Assembly (NCBI RefSeq): GCF_900105905.1
Contig: NZ_FNSV01000005.1
Span: 8,993,811 to 9,057,810, forward strand
Source of the DNA: Rhodococcus koreensis
GTDB lineage: Bacteria > Actinomycetota > Actinomycetes > Mycobacteriales > Mycobacteriaceae
Length of the DNA: 64,000 nt
Direction of reading: 5' to 3'
Shown here: piece after piece, positions 1 to 7,253 of the stretch
Layout: each line of letters starts with the position of its first letter
How positions within the stretch are numbered: position 1 is the stretch's first letter
The notes under the pieces: model-generated
Seen by the model: only the letters and a program-made list of their open reading frames with translations
The model's database searches: none
What the model was told of the DNA's origin: nothing
Program-made: the position numbers and the translations under genes

Positions 1-34
1 GCAGACTCCTCGGTATGGCCGAGGAAAAAACAGC

Positions 35-871
35 ATGAGTGTCGAGACAGCCCAGCACAGCGAGATCGACCTCGCGATGTCGCGAAGTTGGCTTCTGGTT
101 CCTGCGGTCGGGAGCGAGGTCTTCGCCGCGGCGGCGGACTCCGGCGCCGATGCGCTGATCCTCGACCTCGAGGACGGCTTGCCGTTCGCCGCGAAGGATG
201 AGGGTCGTGCCTGCGCCGCCGGATGGCTCGAGCGGAATCCGGGTTGGGTGCGGATCAACGACGTAACCACCCCGCACTGGCGGCGCGACCTCGACGCGAT
301 CCGGGGCCTGCCCGGGCTGCGCGGGCTGATGCTGTCGAAAACCGAAGCACCCGCACAGGTCCGGGACACCGCCGCGGAGATCCCCGGTGTCCCGCTGGTC
401 GCCCTCATCGAATCGGCGGAGGCCGTCGTCGCCGTGGACGACATTGCTCGCACCGCTCCCGTCACCCGGCTCGCGTTCGGGATCGGCGACTACTGCCGCG
501 ACACCGGCGCCGGACGAACCCCGATGGCGTTGGCATACGCCCGGTCCCGGCTCGTCAACGCCAGCCGGGCAGCCCGGATCGCGGCTCCGATCGACGGGCC
601 GACGCTGGCGCAGAGCGCCGAGATCGTCCGGGACGACACTCGACTTGCCCGCGAGATGGGGATGACCGGAAAACTGACGCTCGCGAACGAGCAGGTACCC
701 GTGATCAACACCGCGATGGCGCCGGACTCGGACGACATCTCCTGGGCCGAGTCGACGATCGAGCGACTGGGCCCGGACGGTAGCCATGTCACGCACGGCG
801 GGCATCCGCCGCAACTCGCCCGTGCCCACGACATCCTCCGTCGCGCGCACCACTTCGCAGCGCGGGCCTAG
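35..871 (+). CDS. HpcH/HpaI aldolase / citrate lyase beta-subunit (CitE-like) protein
   Basis: This 278-residue protein belongs to the CitE-like branch of the HpcH/HpaI TIM-barrel lyases, cytosolic enzymes that cleave or form C-C bonds of acyl-CoA or oxo-acid substrates with a divalent metal. Family landmarks are visible in order: LILDLEDG near residue 42, an LSKTE strand near 100, ALIESAEAV near 124, FGIGDYCRDTG near 148 and a TGKLTL segment near 210. The acidic residues in LEDG and IESAE are the usual metal and substrate ligands. The ATG at 35 is preceded by GAGGA at 21-25; a second in-frame ATG at 77 is possible. The substrate cannot be read from sequence. The stop codon TAG at 869-871 takes its TA from the IS target site and its G from the inserted element. 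Confidence 0.85.
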   Translation: MSVETAQHSEIDLAMSRSWLLVPAVGSEVFAAAADSGADALILDLEDGLPFAAKDEGRACAAGWLERNPGWVRINDVTTPHWRRDLDAIRGLPGLRGLMLSKTEAPAQVRDTAAEIPGVPLVALIESAEAVVAVDDIARTAPVTRLAFGIGDYCRDTGAGRTPMALAYARSRLVNASRAARIAAPIDGPTLAQSAEIVRDDTRLAREMGMTGKLTLANEQVPVINTAMAPDSDDISWAESTIERLGPDGSHVTHGGHPPQLARAHDILRRAHHFAARA

Positions 872-962
872 TAGCGTGTCGCTGCTTAGTTCCGGCCTGT
901 TTTCGTTGCAAGGTTGTGGCGGCAGACTTCCCCTTCCCCTCTGCCGGTCAGGACTGTTGTCA

Positions 963-1433
963 ATGCCTTCGCAGAAGAAGCGTCCGGTGACGTTGAGCTC
1001 GGCTGATCGTGAGTTCTTGGAACGGTTGACCACCACCGGGGTGCATCCGGCCTCGATGATCCGGCGGGCCCGGGTGTTGCTGGCACTGGACACCTCGGTC
1101 GGGGCGGTCGATGAGAAGAAGGTGATCGCAGCACGGTTGGGGGTCTCGGGTGAGACGGTGCGGCTGGTGGCCAAGCGGTTCGCTGAAACCGGTCAGGACG
1201 TGGAGGCCACGATCGGGCGCAAGCAGCGTGACCTGCCACCGGTGCCGTCGCAGATCACCGGGGAGGTCGAGGCCAGGTTGATTGCGTTGGCTTGCTCGAC
1301 GCCGCCGGAGGGTCATGCCCGGTGGTCGCTGCGATTGCTGGAGAAGCACGTCGCCCTGGTCGAGGACATCCCAGACCTGGACCACTCGACCATCGGCCGG
1401 ATTTTAAAAAAACGAAACTTCGTCCTCACCTGA
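963..1433 (+). CDS. IS630-family transposase, N-terminal frame (OrfA)
   Basis: This 156-residue frame holds the DNA-binding half of the transposase. A helix-turn-helix of the type seen in IS630 proteins is recognisable around KKVIAARLGVSGETVRLVAKRF (residues about 56-77). The frame runs into an A7 tract and terminates shortly afterwards at 1431-1433, before any catalytic residue. It is probably made both as a short DNA-binding product and, by -1 slippage on the A tract, as the N-terminus of the full transposase. The ATG at 963 is the first one consistent with family length. Confidence 0.75.
   Translation: MPSQKKRPVTLSSADREFLERLTTTGVHPASMIRRARVLLALDTSVGAVDEKKVIAARLGVSGETVRLVAKRFAETGQDVEATIGRKQRDLPPVPSQITGEVEARLIALACSTPPEGHARWSLRLLEKHVALVEDIPDLDHSTIGRILKKRNFVLT
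1406..1412 (+). other. Slippery A7 tract for programmed -1 frameshifting
   Basis: Seven consecutive A residues sit so that the OrfA frame reads A AAA AAA C. A -1 slip here joins the DNA-binding frame to the catalytic frame without a gap. This is the standard arrangement for frameshifting insertion sequences; expression of the fusion is inferred. Confidence 0.7.
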
Positions 1434-2104
1434 AGAAGTGCTGGACCATCCCACCAAAAGCGAACGCGGAGTTCGCAGCCCGGATGGAAGATGTTCTGTC
1501 GGTCTACGCCCGCCCCCACGATCCCTCACGCCCGGTGGTGTGTATGGACGAGAAGCCCTACCAGTTGCTGGCCCATGCTCGCGACCCGATCCCTGCAGCC
1601 CCGGGCCGCGACCGGCGAGAGGATTCGGAGTACGTGCGGCACGGGACCTGCTCGATCTTCTGCTGGGTCGAGCCCCTGGCCGGCTGGAGGCGTGTCGATG
1701 CCCAGCCCCGGCGCACCAAGATCGACTGGGCCCGGCAGGTCAAAGAGCTTCTGTGCGTGGACTACCCGGACGCGGAGACAGTGGTGCTGGTGATGGACAA
1801 CCTCAATACCCATGGCATCGGATCGCTCTACGAGGCCTTCGAGCCGGCCGAGGCGTTCGCGCTCGCGCAGCGACTCGAGATCCACCACACCCCCAAACAC
1901 GGCTCGTGGCTAAACATTGCCGAGATCGAACTCTCGGTGCTGACCCGCCAGTGCCTGGACCGTCGCATCGAGGACCTCGAGACCCTGGGCGCCGAACTCG
2001 CCGCCTGGCAACGACAGACCAACGCCGATCAACGCCAGGTCCAGTGGCACTTCACCACCGACGACGCCCGCATCAAACTCCGCCACCTATATCCCAACAC
2101 TTAG
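1406..2104 (+). CDS. IS630-family transposase, catalytic frame (OrfB, read by -1 frameshift)
   Basis: The C-terminal frame supplies the DDE catalytic domain. The three acidic residues are visible in VVCMDEKPYQLL (first D, near 1545), VLVMDNLNTHG (second D, near 1797) and HGSWLNIAEIELSVL (glutamate, near 1930), with the 35-residue or so spacing usual between the second D and the E in IS630 proteins. The frame has no good start of its own and is expected only as a fusion after slippage at 1406-1412. It is intact to its stop at 2102-2104, so the element may still be active. Confidence 0.78.
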   Translation, partial: KKTKLRPHLKKCWTIPPKANAEFAARMEDVLSVYARPHDPSRPVVCMDEKPYQLLAHARDPIPAAPGRDRREDSEYVRHGTCSIFCWVEPLAGWRRVDAQPRRTKIDWARQVKELLCVDYPDAETVVLVMDNLNTHGIGSLYEAFEPAEAFALAQRLEIHHTPKHGSWLNIAEIELSVLTRQCLDRRIEDLETLGAELAAWQRQTNADQRQVQWHFTTDDARIKLRHLYPNT

Positions 2105-2117
2105 TGGCGACGGTCTA

Positions 2118-3527
2118 CTAGGACGGGTCGGCGTTCCCTCGGTCGGCCTGCCGGGTCGCGCGGTACGCAGTGAACACGCCGGCCGTCGCGATGACGCCGA
2201 GACCGAGGAACAGCAGTTGCGCCGAGGTGAGGGTCGAGGGCGCGCCGAGATTGACCAGCACACCGGCGACCGCGGACCCGACGGCCATGGCGATCAACTC
2301 GACCGTGTTGAGCCCGGCCGCCGCCTTGGCGCCCTCGTGCGCGTCGTCGGTGCTCTGCATGGCGGCGACCATCAGGTGCGGGAAGGCGAGTCCGATGCCG
2401 GCGCCCGCGGCGGCCAGCGTGACAGCCCACAGAATCACCACGGCGAGTCCGGAGACGTCGCGCCAGAGGGCCGCCGTGAGGAGCAGGCCCGCGGCGAGGA
2501 CCAGTGGTCCGGTGATCATGGCCACCGTCTTCGGGCGCCGCCGGGAGATGTCGGAACTGAAGATCATGGTCACCGACCATCCGACCGACATCATGGCGCC
2601 GAGGAATCCCGCGGCGAACGGCGCCAGTCCGGCGAGCCGTTGACCGAACAGCGGTGTGAAGGCCTCGGACACGGTTCCGGACGCGAGGACCGCGATGGTG
2701 AGGTAGATCCACTTCAGGGACGACGCCCCGCTGTACGTCGACTTTGGCAGCACTCGGCGCGGTGATCGCCGCTCCCAGGCCAGGAACGCAGCGACGAACA
2801 CGACTCCGACTGCGATCAGGATCAGCATGTGGGTGCGGTTGCCGAGGATGCCGGCCACACTGATCGCGATCGTCGCCAGGGTGAGCAGCGCGAGTGATGT
2901 GGCGGGGACGGGTTCGCCGCCCCGCACACGCTCGGTGCGCGGCAACGCGCGGGGCGCGATCACTGCGATGACCGCGGCGACCACCGCCAGCGCGACGAAC
3001 GCGAGTCGCCAATGGCCGAGTTGGGCGAACAGGCCGCCGATCGCCGGTCCGGCGAGAGTTCCCACGCCCCACATCGCCGACACCAATGCGGTCGCGCGGG
3101 CCCACAGACGTTCGGGCAGCGCCTCGCGCAGTACGGCGTAACTCAGGCCGGCGAGCAGTCCCCCGCCGATCCCCTGCACTGCACGTCCGACGAGGAGCAC
3201 CTCCATTGACGGATCGATCGCGCAGATCATCGTGCCCGCGAAGAACGGCGCCAGCGCGAACAGATACGCACCGAGCGCCCCGCGGTGTGCGAGGAGGCGG
3301 CTCACGGTCATCGACGAGATCACCGACGCCACCATGAAGACGGTCGCGCTCCACGCGTACAGCGATTCGCGCCCGAGCTCGCCGATGGCGGTGGGCAGCA
3401 GACTCGTGGTCAGGAAGATGTTGACGGCGTGCAGTCCGACGCCGCCGGCGAGGACAGCGGAGGTCGAGCGATACCGGGGTCCGAGCAATTCGGACCAGCC
3501 GGCCTGTGACGTGGCGGTCGTTGTCAT
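2118..3527 (-). CDS. MFS drug/metabolite exporter
   Basis: A 469-residue integral membrane protein of the major facilitator superfamily. Twelve or more hydrophobic segments are visible. An SRLLAHRGALGAYLF stretch after helix 2 corresponds to family motif A, and LVGRAVQGIGGGLL matches the helix-4 region of proton-coupled multidrug efflux pumps. The ATG at 3527 is chosen because a -10 box lies 7 bases upstream and a MerR-type dyad overlaps the promoter; longer in-frame starts would run into the neighbouring small gene. The C-terminus (ADPS) ends at a stop shared with the IS target site, unchanged by the insertion. The substrate is unknown; dyad-controlled efflux suggests induction by a toxic compound. 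Confidence 0.82.
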   Translation of the reverse strand: MTTTATSQAGWSELLGPRYRSTSAVLAGGVGLHAVNIFLTTSLLPTAIGELGRESLYAWSATVFMVASVISSMTVSRLLAHRGALGAYLFALAPFFAGTMICAIDPSMEVLLVGRAVQGIGGGLLAGLSYAVLREALPERLWARATALVSAMWGVGTLAGPAIGGLFAQLGHWRLAFVALAVVAAVIAVIAPRALPRTERVRGGEPVPATSLALLTLATIAISVAGILGNRTHMLILIAVGVVFVAAFLAWERRSPRRVLPKSTYSGASSLKWIYLTIAVLASGTVSEAFTPLFGQRLAGLAPFAAGFLGAMMSVGWSVTMIFSSDISRRRPKTVAMITGPLVLAAGLLLTAALWRDVSGLAVVILWAVTLAAAGAGIGLAFPHLMVAAMQSTDDAHEGAKAAAGLNTVELIAMAVGSAVAGVLVNLGAPSTLTSAQLLFLGLGVIATAGVFTAYRATRQADRGNADPS

Positions 3528-3534
3528 GCACTCC

Positions 3535-3565
3535 ACGCTAAAAGCTCGAGTGGACTCGAGGTCAA
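3535..3565 (-). promoter_or_regulatory. MerR-type promoter/operator for the MFS gene
   Basis: On the minus strand a -35 TTGACC (3565-3560) and a -10 TAGCGT (3540-3535) are separated by 19 bases, the long spacer used by MerR-family activators. Within the spacer lies a dyad, CTCGAGTGGACTCGAG as written on the plus strand (3545-3560): 7-bp perfect arms around a 2-bp centre. The -10 box is 7 bases from the start codon, so the transcript would be leaderless. No merR-like gene is adjacent. Confidence 0.6.
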
Positions 3566-3613
3566 GGGGACGATGCATTGTCTTTGGACCGAAGGACTGA
3601 ACGATCACGTGTT

Positions 3614-3808
3614 TCAGAGGTATTCGTGGCGGTGTCCGCATTCGAGGCCGTCGGGGGCCGATCGTGAGCACCGATTCATGCAGTGGAAGACCCGGTACCG
3701 CTTGCCCGGAGGCAGCGACGCGAATCCGGCGTGGGCGTCCTTGATCTCGTATCCGATCGGACCGTGGCAGGACGAACAGGTCTTGGTCGCGTCGGTTCCG
3801 CTCTCCAT
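3614..3808 (-). CDS. Small Cys-rich (putative zinc-binding) protein
   Basis: A 64-residue protein with TCSSCHGPIGYEI near residue 10 and FHCMNRCSRSAP near 41, giving paired CxxC and CxxxC clusters plus several histidines (ECGHRHEYL at the C-terminus). This suggests a small zinc-ribbon fold. Codon use is strongly GC3-biased on this strand, which supports it over the opposite-strand frame. Start at 3808 follows a weak GGGTGA. It lies upstream of the MFS exporter on the same strand. Function is not recognised. Confidence 0.55.
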   Translation of the reverse strand: MESGTDATKTCSSCHGPIGYEIKDAHAGFASLPPGKRYRVFHCMNRCSRSAPDGLECGHRHEYL

Positions 3809-3962
3809 TCACCCATCGTAGGGCGATTCACGGGCGGGCACGGAGAAATTCACGTCCCACCTCGAGGTCCGGCATCATCGTCCCGACCATACCCGGGAAA
3901 ATGGGAAAGTCCACCGGAGTCGCAGTCGTGAGATCCCAAGAAGCGCAGTAAAGCTCACGAAC

Positions 3963-3990
3963 TTGCTTGTTCCCTGCGGGTGGCTATGGT
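3963..3990 (+). promoter_or_regulatory. Candidate sigma-70-type promoter
   Basis: TTGCTT (3963-3968) and TATGGT (3985-3990) are 16 bases apart and lie about 40 bases upstream of the GTG at 4030. The match is moderate. Confidence 0.4.
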
Positions 3991-4029
3991 GCACGCGGGC
4001 ATCAACGCCAATTACCGGAGGACTGAAAT

Positions 4030-4383
4030 GTGAATGCAGCTACCGATCGTCAATGGGCGGTTCGTGACGCTGTTCTGCGTTGGCTTCTGGCGAAGGCTGG
4101 CGAAGGTTATCGAAGTCCGATTCTGGACGCGGACGCCATCGGTGAGACCGTCGGCTGGGCGCCGTCGCCCTTGACCCGGGACGAAGTGGCCGACGCATCG
4201 AATCATCTCTACAAGGAAGGGTATGTGACGGGCGTGCCGGTGATGGGTATCGGGATTCCGCGCCCGATGCTGACGGTCGCCGGGCGGCGGGTCGCCGAGG
4301 GCGGAAGGTCGCTGCGCCCAGTCGATTGCCGTCACGATGTCGAGGGCGGGCACTCGGTCCTCGAACGCGGCCTCGTGCATTAG
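4030..4383 (+). CDS. Hypothetical protein with winged-helix-like N-terminal domain
   Basis: A 117-residue soluble protein. The N-terminal 80 residues (RDAVLRWLLAKAGEG, DAIGETVGW, LTRDEVADASNHLYKEGYV) read like a helix-turn-helix followed by a wing ending in LTVAGRRVAEGG, a pattern common in winged-helix modules. The GTG at 4030 is preceded by a strong GGAGGA at 4017-4022. A perfect 16-bp hairpin lies just after the stop. The biological role is not recognised. Confidence 0.6.
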   Translation: MNAATDRQWAVRDAVLRWLLAKAGEGYRSPILDADAIGETVGWAPSPLTRDEVADASNHLYKEGYVTGVPVMGIGIPRPMLTVAGRRVAEGGRSLRPVDCRHDVEGGHSVLERGLVH

Positions 4384-4389
4384 TCACAG

Positions 4390-4429
4390 GTGAGTGGCAC
4401 GGTGTGCGTCAGTACACCGTGCCACTCAC
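4390..4429. terminator. Perfect 16-bp stem-loop after the 4030 gene
   Basis: GTGAGTGGCACGGTGT at 4390-4405 pairs exactly with ACACCGTGCCACTCAC at 4414-4429 across an 8-base loop. It begins 7 bases after the stop of the preceding gene. No T-run follows, so it would act as an actinobacterial-type terminator, or instead sit in the leader of the next gene. Confidence 0.6.
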
Positions 4430-4452
4430 GTGCGGGATGGCACACTGCGGGT

Positions 4453-5280
4453 GTGGAGCTTTCGCAGACCCTCGAATGGCGCGGCAGGTCGGTGGCATGG
4501 GACAAGTTCGGGAACGGCCCCGCCGTAGTGATGTGCCACGGGACGCCGTGGTCTTCGCAGCTGTGGTGGCCGTTCGCACGCGCATTCGCCGCCGAGTTCT
4601 CGGTCTACCTGTGGGACATGCCCGGGTACGGGCAGTCGTCGAAGGACGCTGCCCACGACGTCGATCTCGGCATCCAGGGTGAACTGCTCACCGACCTCCT
4701 GCGGCATTGGAACCTCGAGGCACCCCACGTCGTCGCGCACGACTACGGGGGTGCCGTCGCACTCCGCGCCCATCTCCTGCACGGCGCGCGGTACACCTCG
4801 CTGGCCCTGATCGACGTGGTGGCACTGCGGCCGTGGGGATCCGGCTACTTCCGGCTCGTCGCGGACAACGCCGACGTCTTCGCCGCGCAACCGGCCTCCG
4901 TGCATCGTGGTGCTCTCGAGGCGTACATCGCGGGTGCGTCCCACCGCGGCCTGACCCCCGCTCAGATGGCCGTGCTGACCACGCCGTGGCTGTCGGAGGA
5001 GGGTCAGGTCGCGTTCTACCGGCAGATCGCCCAGGCCGACGAGCGGTACACCGACGAGATCCAGGACCGGTACGCGTCGATCGAGGTTCCCGTCGCGGTC
5101 GTGTGGGGGAGGGACGACGCCTGGATCCCCGTAGACCGGGCCGAGGAACTGGCGCGCCTCATCCCCGGTGCGACACTCGAGGTGATCGACGGCGCCGGGC
5201 ACCTGATCCAGTTCGACGCTCCCGTCGAACTGGCGGTGTCGCTGCAGAGATGGCTCACGGCGCGGTCACACCCTCGATGA
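4453..5280 (+). CDS. Alpha/beta hydrolase with aspartate nucleophile (haloalkane dehalogenase / epoxide hydrolase type)
   Basis: A 275-residue alpha/beta-fold hydrolase. MCHGTPWSSQLWWPF (near residue 27) gives the HG oxyanion region. The nucleophile elbow reads VVAHDYGGAVALR, with Asp in place of Ser, as in haloalkane dehalogenases, epoxide hydrolases and fluoroacetate dehalogenases. The acid lies in VVWGRDDAWIP and the histidine in IDGAGHLIQFDAP. The GTG at 4453 gives the normal family N-terminus (VELSQTLEWRG); an upstream in-frame start at 4390 would run through the hairpin and is less likely. The 3' end overlaps the convergent beta-lactamase gene by 26 bases. The exact substrate class cannot be set by sequence. 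Confidence 0.8.
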   Translation: MELSQTLEWRGRSVAWDKFGNGPAVVMCHGTPWSSQLWWPFARAFAAEFSVYLWDMPGYGQSSKDAAHDVDLGIQGELLTDLLRHWNLEAPHVVAHDYGGAVALRAHLLHGARYTSLALIDVVALRPWGSGYFRLVADNADVFAAQPASVHRGALEAYIAGASHRGLTPAQMAVLTTPWLSEEGQVAFYRQIAQADERYTDEIQDRYASIEVPVAVVWGRDDAWIPVDRAEELARLIPGATLEVIDGAGHLIQFDAPVELAVSLQRWLTARSHPR

Positions 5281-6211
5281 CAGCCGCGGTCGTGTCGGCG
5301 ATCGCCTGGTTGTTTCCCTGCGCGTCTTCCTGATTCGTGAGGCTGTCGGTGAGGACGGCGAGAACGATGGGGGAGCCGTCCGGACTCCAGGCGACGCCGG
5401 CGTCGTTGGCGGTCCCGAACCCGCCGCCACCGGTCTTGTCGGCGGCGGTCCATCCGGGCGGAAGACCGGCGCGCATCCGCTTGTCCGAAGTCTTGCTCGC
5501 CCGCATCCACTCGAGAAGCTGATCGCGGCTTGCCGCGTCGAGGGCGTCGTCGAGGAGCAGCGCCCGGAAACCCCGGGCGAGGCCGGTCGGTGTCGTCGTG
5601 TCCCGGGGATCGCCGCGGAAAGCGGTGTTGAGTTCGGTCTCCCACCGGTCCAGTCGCGTGCTCTCGTCGCCGAGGTCGCGGGCGAGGGCGGTGACCGCCT
5701 GCGGACCGCCGATCTCGCGGAGCAGATAGTTTCCGGCGGTGTTGTCGCTCTGCGTCAGCGCCGCTTCGGCGATCTGCCCCAACGTCATCGGGGTGCCCAC
5801 GGCAGCGGTGGTGACCGGCGAGTTCTCGACGAGATCGCCGGGTTCGATCACCACCGTCTTGTCGAGGGCGGTCGACCCGTCCTCGATCTTGCGCAGGACC
5901 GCGGCGGACGCGTAGGCCTTGAACGTCGAGCACATCGCGAATCGTTCGTCGCCCCGGTGGCTGTAGACCGCGCCGGTCGCGGGATAGACGGCCGTCACCC
6001 CGATCCGCGTGGCGTACTGCGCTTCCAGTGCCTCGATTTTCGCGTCGAGGGACTGCTGATCCGGTAACGCAGCCACCTCCGACGTCGTGGGCAGGGTTTG
6101 CTCCGCGGTGGCCGTGCACGCCCCGACCAGCAACGGCAGAGCCAGTGCGAGTGCAACGGCGCCGCGACGACCGGTGCACCTGGGCTTCGGGTGATGTCGA
6201 TGTATCAGCAT
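5255..6211 (-). CDS. Class A beta-lactamase, lipoprotein
   Basis: A 318-residue serine beta-lactamase. The N-terminus has a basic stretch, a hydrophobic core and a lipobox LVGAC (cysteine near residue 32), so it is predicted to be exported and lipid-anchored. The catalytic motifs are all present: CSTFKAY (SxxK, serine nucleophile), TQSDNTAGN (SDN), RWETELN (the omega-loop ExxLN glutamate) and AADKTGGGGFG (KTG). It hydrolyses beta-lactam rings; the spectrum cannot be inferred. The ATG at 6211 gives the complete signal sequence. It is divergent from a LysR gene, the layout of regulated chromosomal beta-lactamases. Confidence 0.92.
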   Translation of the reverse strand: MLIHRHHPKPRCTGRRGAVALALALPLLVGACTATAEQTLPTTSEVAALPDQQSLDAKIEALEAQYATRIGVTAVYPATGAVYSHRGDERFAMCSTFKAYASAAVLRKIEDGSTALDKTVVIEPGDLVENSPVTTAAVGTPMTLGQIAEAALTQSDNTAGNYLLREIGGPQAVTALARDLGDESTRLDRWETELNTAFRGDPRDTTTPTGLARGFRALLLDDALDAASRDQLLEWMRASKTSDKRMRAGLPPGWTAADKTGGGGFGTANDAGVAWSPDGSPIVLAVLTDSLTNQEDAQGNNQAIADTTAAVIEGVTAP

Positions 6212-6368
6212 GGACCCAATGTGGGGGTGCCCCCGCCCATAGCGCAAAGACGAATCCGCCGTCGCGGCGAGTCGGGTGCGCTATTGCCCCAGGTCGGCAG
6301 GACGTTTTGTGTGTGCGAAGTGACGGGCTCGCCCGAAGCGGGTGATCGGAACTGGTTCAATGGGCGCC

Positions 6369-7253
6369 ATGGATCTGCTGCGCCATCTGAGTTTCTTTGT
6401 CGCCGTTGCGGAAGAGGGGCACTTCGGCAATGCCGCGTCGCGACTCGGCATGACGCAGCCGCCGCTGTCACAGGGGGTGCGTCGGCTCGAGCAGAGACTC
6501 GGCACGGAGTTGATTCAGCGCAGTGCCCGCGGCGTCGGACTCACCGACGCCGGACGCCAATTGCTCCCGCGTGCGAGGCTTCTCGTGGACGACGCGACCC
6601 GATTCGAGGACGAGGCGCACCGCATCGCGGGTGGTCGCGACGCGGTGGTGCGGTGGGGTGTCCCGCACTCGGTGGCCGACGCCGTGGTGGTGCGCTGTGT
6701 TCGTGCGTTGCGAGACGTCGACGCCACGCATCCCACCCGGGTGGTGACGACCACGGCGTCCACCACCGAACTCGTGGACGCAGTCCGCGCAGGCAGTCTC
6801 GACGTCGCCGTGGTCGAGCATCCGGCCCTACTGACTGGTCTCGACATCGGCCCGGTCGTCAAGCTCCGGCGGTGGGTGGTGGTGCCTGACGACCACCCGG
6901 TGGCAGCCGCGAAGAAGGCGCAGGTCCGGATGCTGCGCGGGCTGATGCTGGCCACCGGTCCGCGCTCGGACAATCCGCCTGCCCACGACCTGTTCATCGA
7001 CCTGTGGCGGGTGCGGGGTCTGGACCCGGACATCGTGATCGCGTCGGGGCAGCGGGAACTCCTCACGCGCGTGTCCGCCGGCGGGCATTTCGGAGTGACG
7101 GCGTCGCCGCCCACGGTGATGCCCGGTGTGGCGTGGATCGATCTGCTGCGCGACGACCTCTCGCTGCGCGTGCGCATCGTCTGGCGCTCCGGGGCAGATG
7201 TCGCATCGTCTGCCGCCGCCCTCGACCGAGTGCTGATCAGGGCCGATCGATGA
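6369..7253 (+). CDS. LysR-family transcriptional regulator
   Basis: A 294-residue LysR-type regulator. The N-terminal winged HTH is clear: FVAVAEEGHFGNAASRLGMTQPPLSQ then GVRRLEQRLGTELIQR (residues about 9-55). A substrate-binding domain follows, with the DVAVVEHPALL strand typical of the co-inducer pocket. ATG at 6369 gives the standard start; upstream in-frame ATG (6360) and GTG (6342) codons are also possible. It is divergent from the beta-lactamase gene and overlaps the next gene through ATGA, so it probably regulates one or both penicillin-recognising proteins, as AmpR does. That regulatory link is inference. Confidence 0.85.
   Translation: MDLLRHLSFFVAVAEEGHFGNAASRLGMTQPPLSQGVRRLEQRLGTELIQRSARGVGLTDAGRQLLPRARLLVDDATRFEDEAHRIAGGRDAVVRWGVPHSVADAVVVRCVRALRDVDATHPTRVVTTTASTTELVDAVRAGSLDVAVVEHPALLTGLDIGPVVKLRRWVVVPDDHPVAAAKKAQVRMLRGLMLATGPRSDNPPAHDLFIDLWRVRGLDPDIVIASGQRELLTRVSAGGHFGVTASPPTVMPGVAWIDLLRDDLSLRVRIVWRSGADVASSAAALDRVLIRADR

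Larger units (their letters stand above)
871..2118 (+). mobile_element. IS630-family insertion sequence, about 1.25 kb
   Basis: The element is flanked by TA dinucleotides at 869-870 and 2119-2120, the target duplication typical of the IS630/Tc1 superfamily. The ends are imperfect inverted repeats: the left reads GTAGCGTGTCGCTGCTTAGT and the right, reverse-complemented, GTAGACCGTCGCCACTAAGT, sharing GTAG, GTCGC and AGT blocks. It carries one transposase split over two frames. It inserted into a CCTAGG palindrome that was the shared stop of the convergent flanking genes. Confidence 0.85.

Noticed and set aside
8..24. CCTCGG/CCGAGG hairpin at the window start as a terminator
   Set aside because: It is followed on the plus strand by A residues, not T, and includes the ribosome site of the first gene; it is probably incidental or part of the leader.
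2101..3531. Arg/Thr-rich 476-codon frame overlapping the MFS gene
   Set aside because: It is an out-of-frame shadow of the transporter without family features or start signal.
3573..3821. Plus-strand frame opposite the small Cys-rich gene
   Set aside because: Codon use and the CxxC pattern favour the minus strand.
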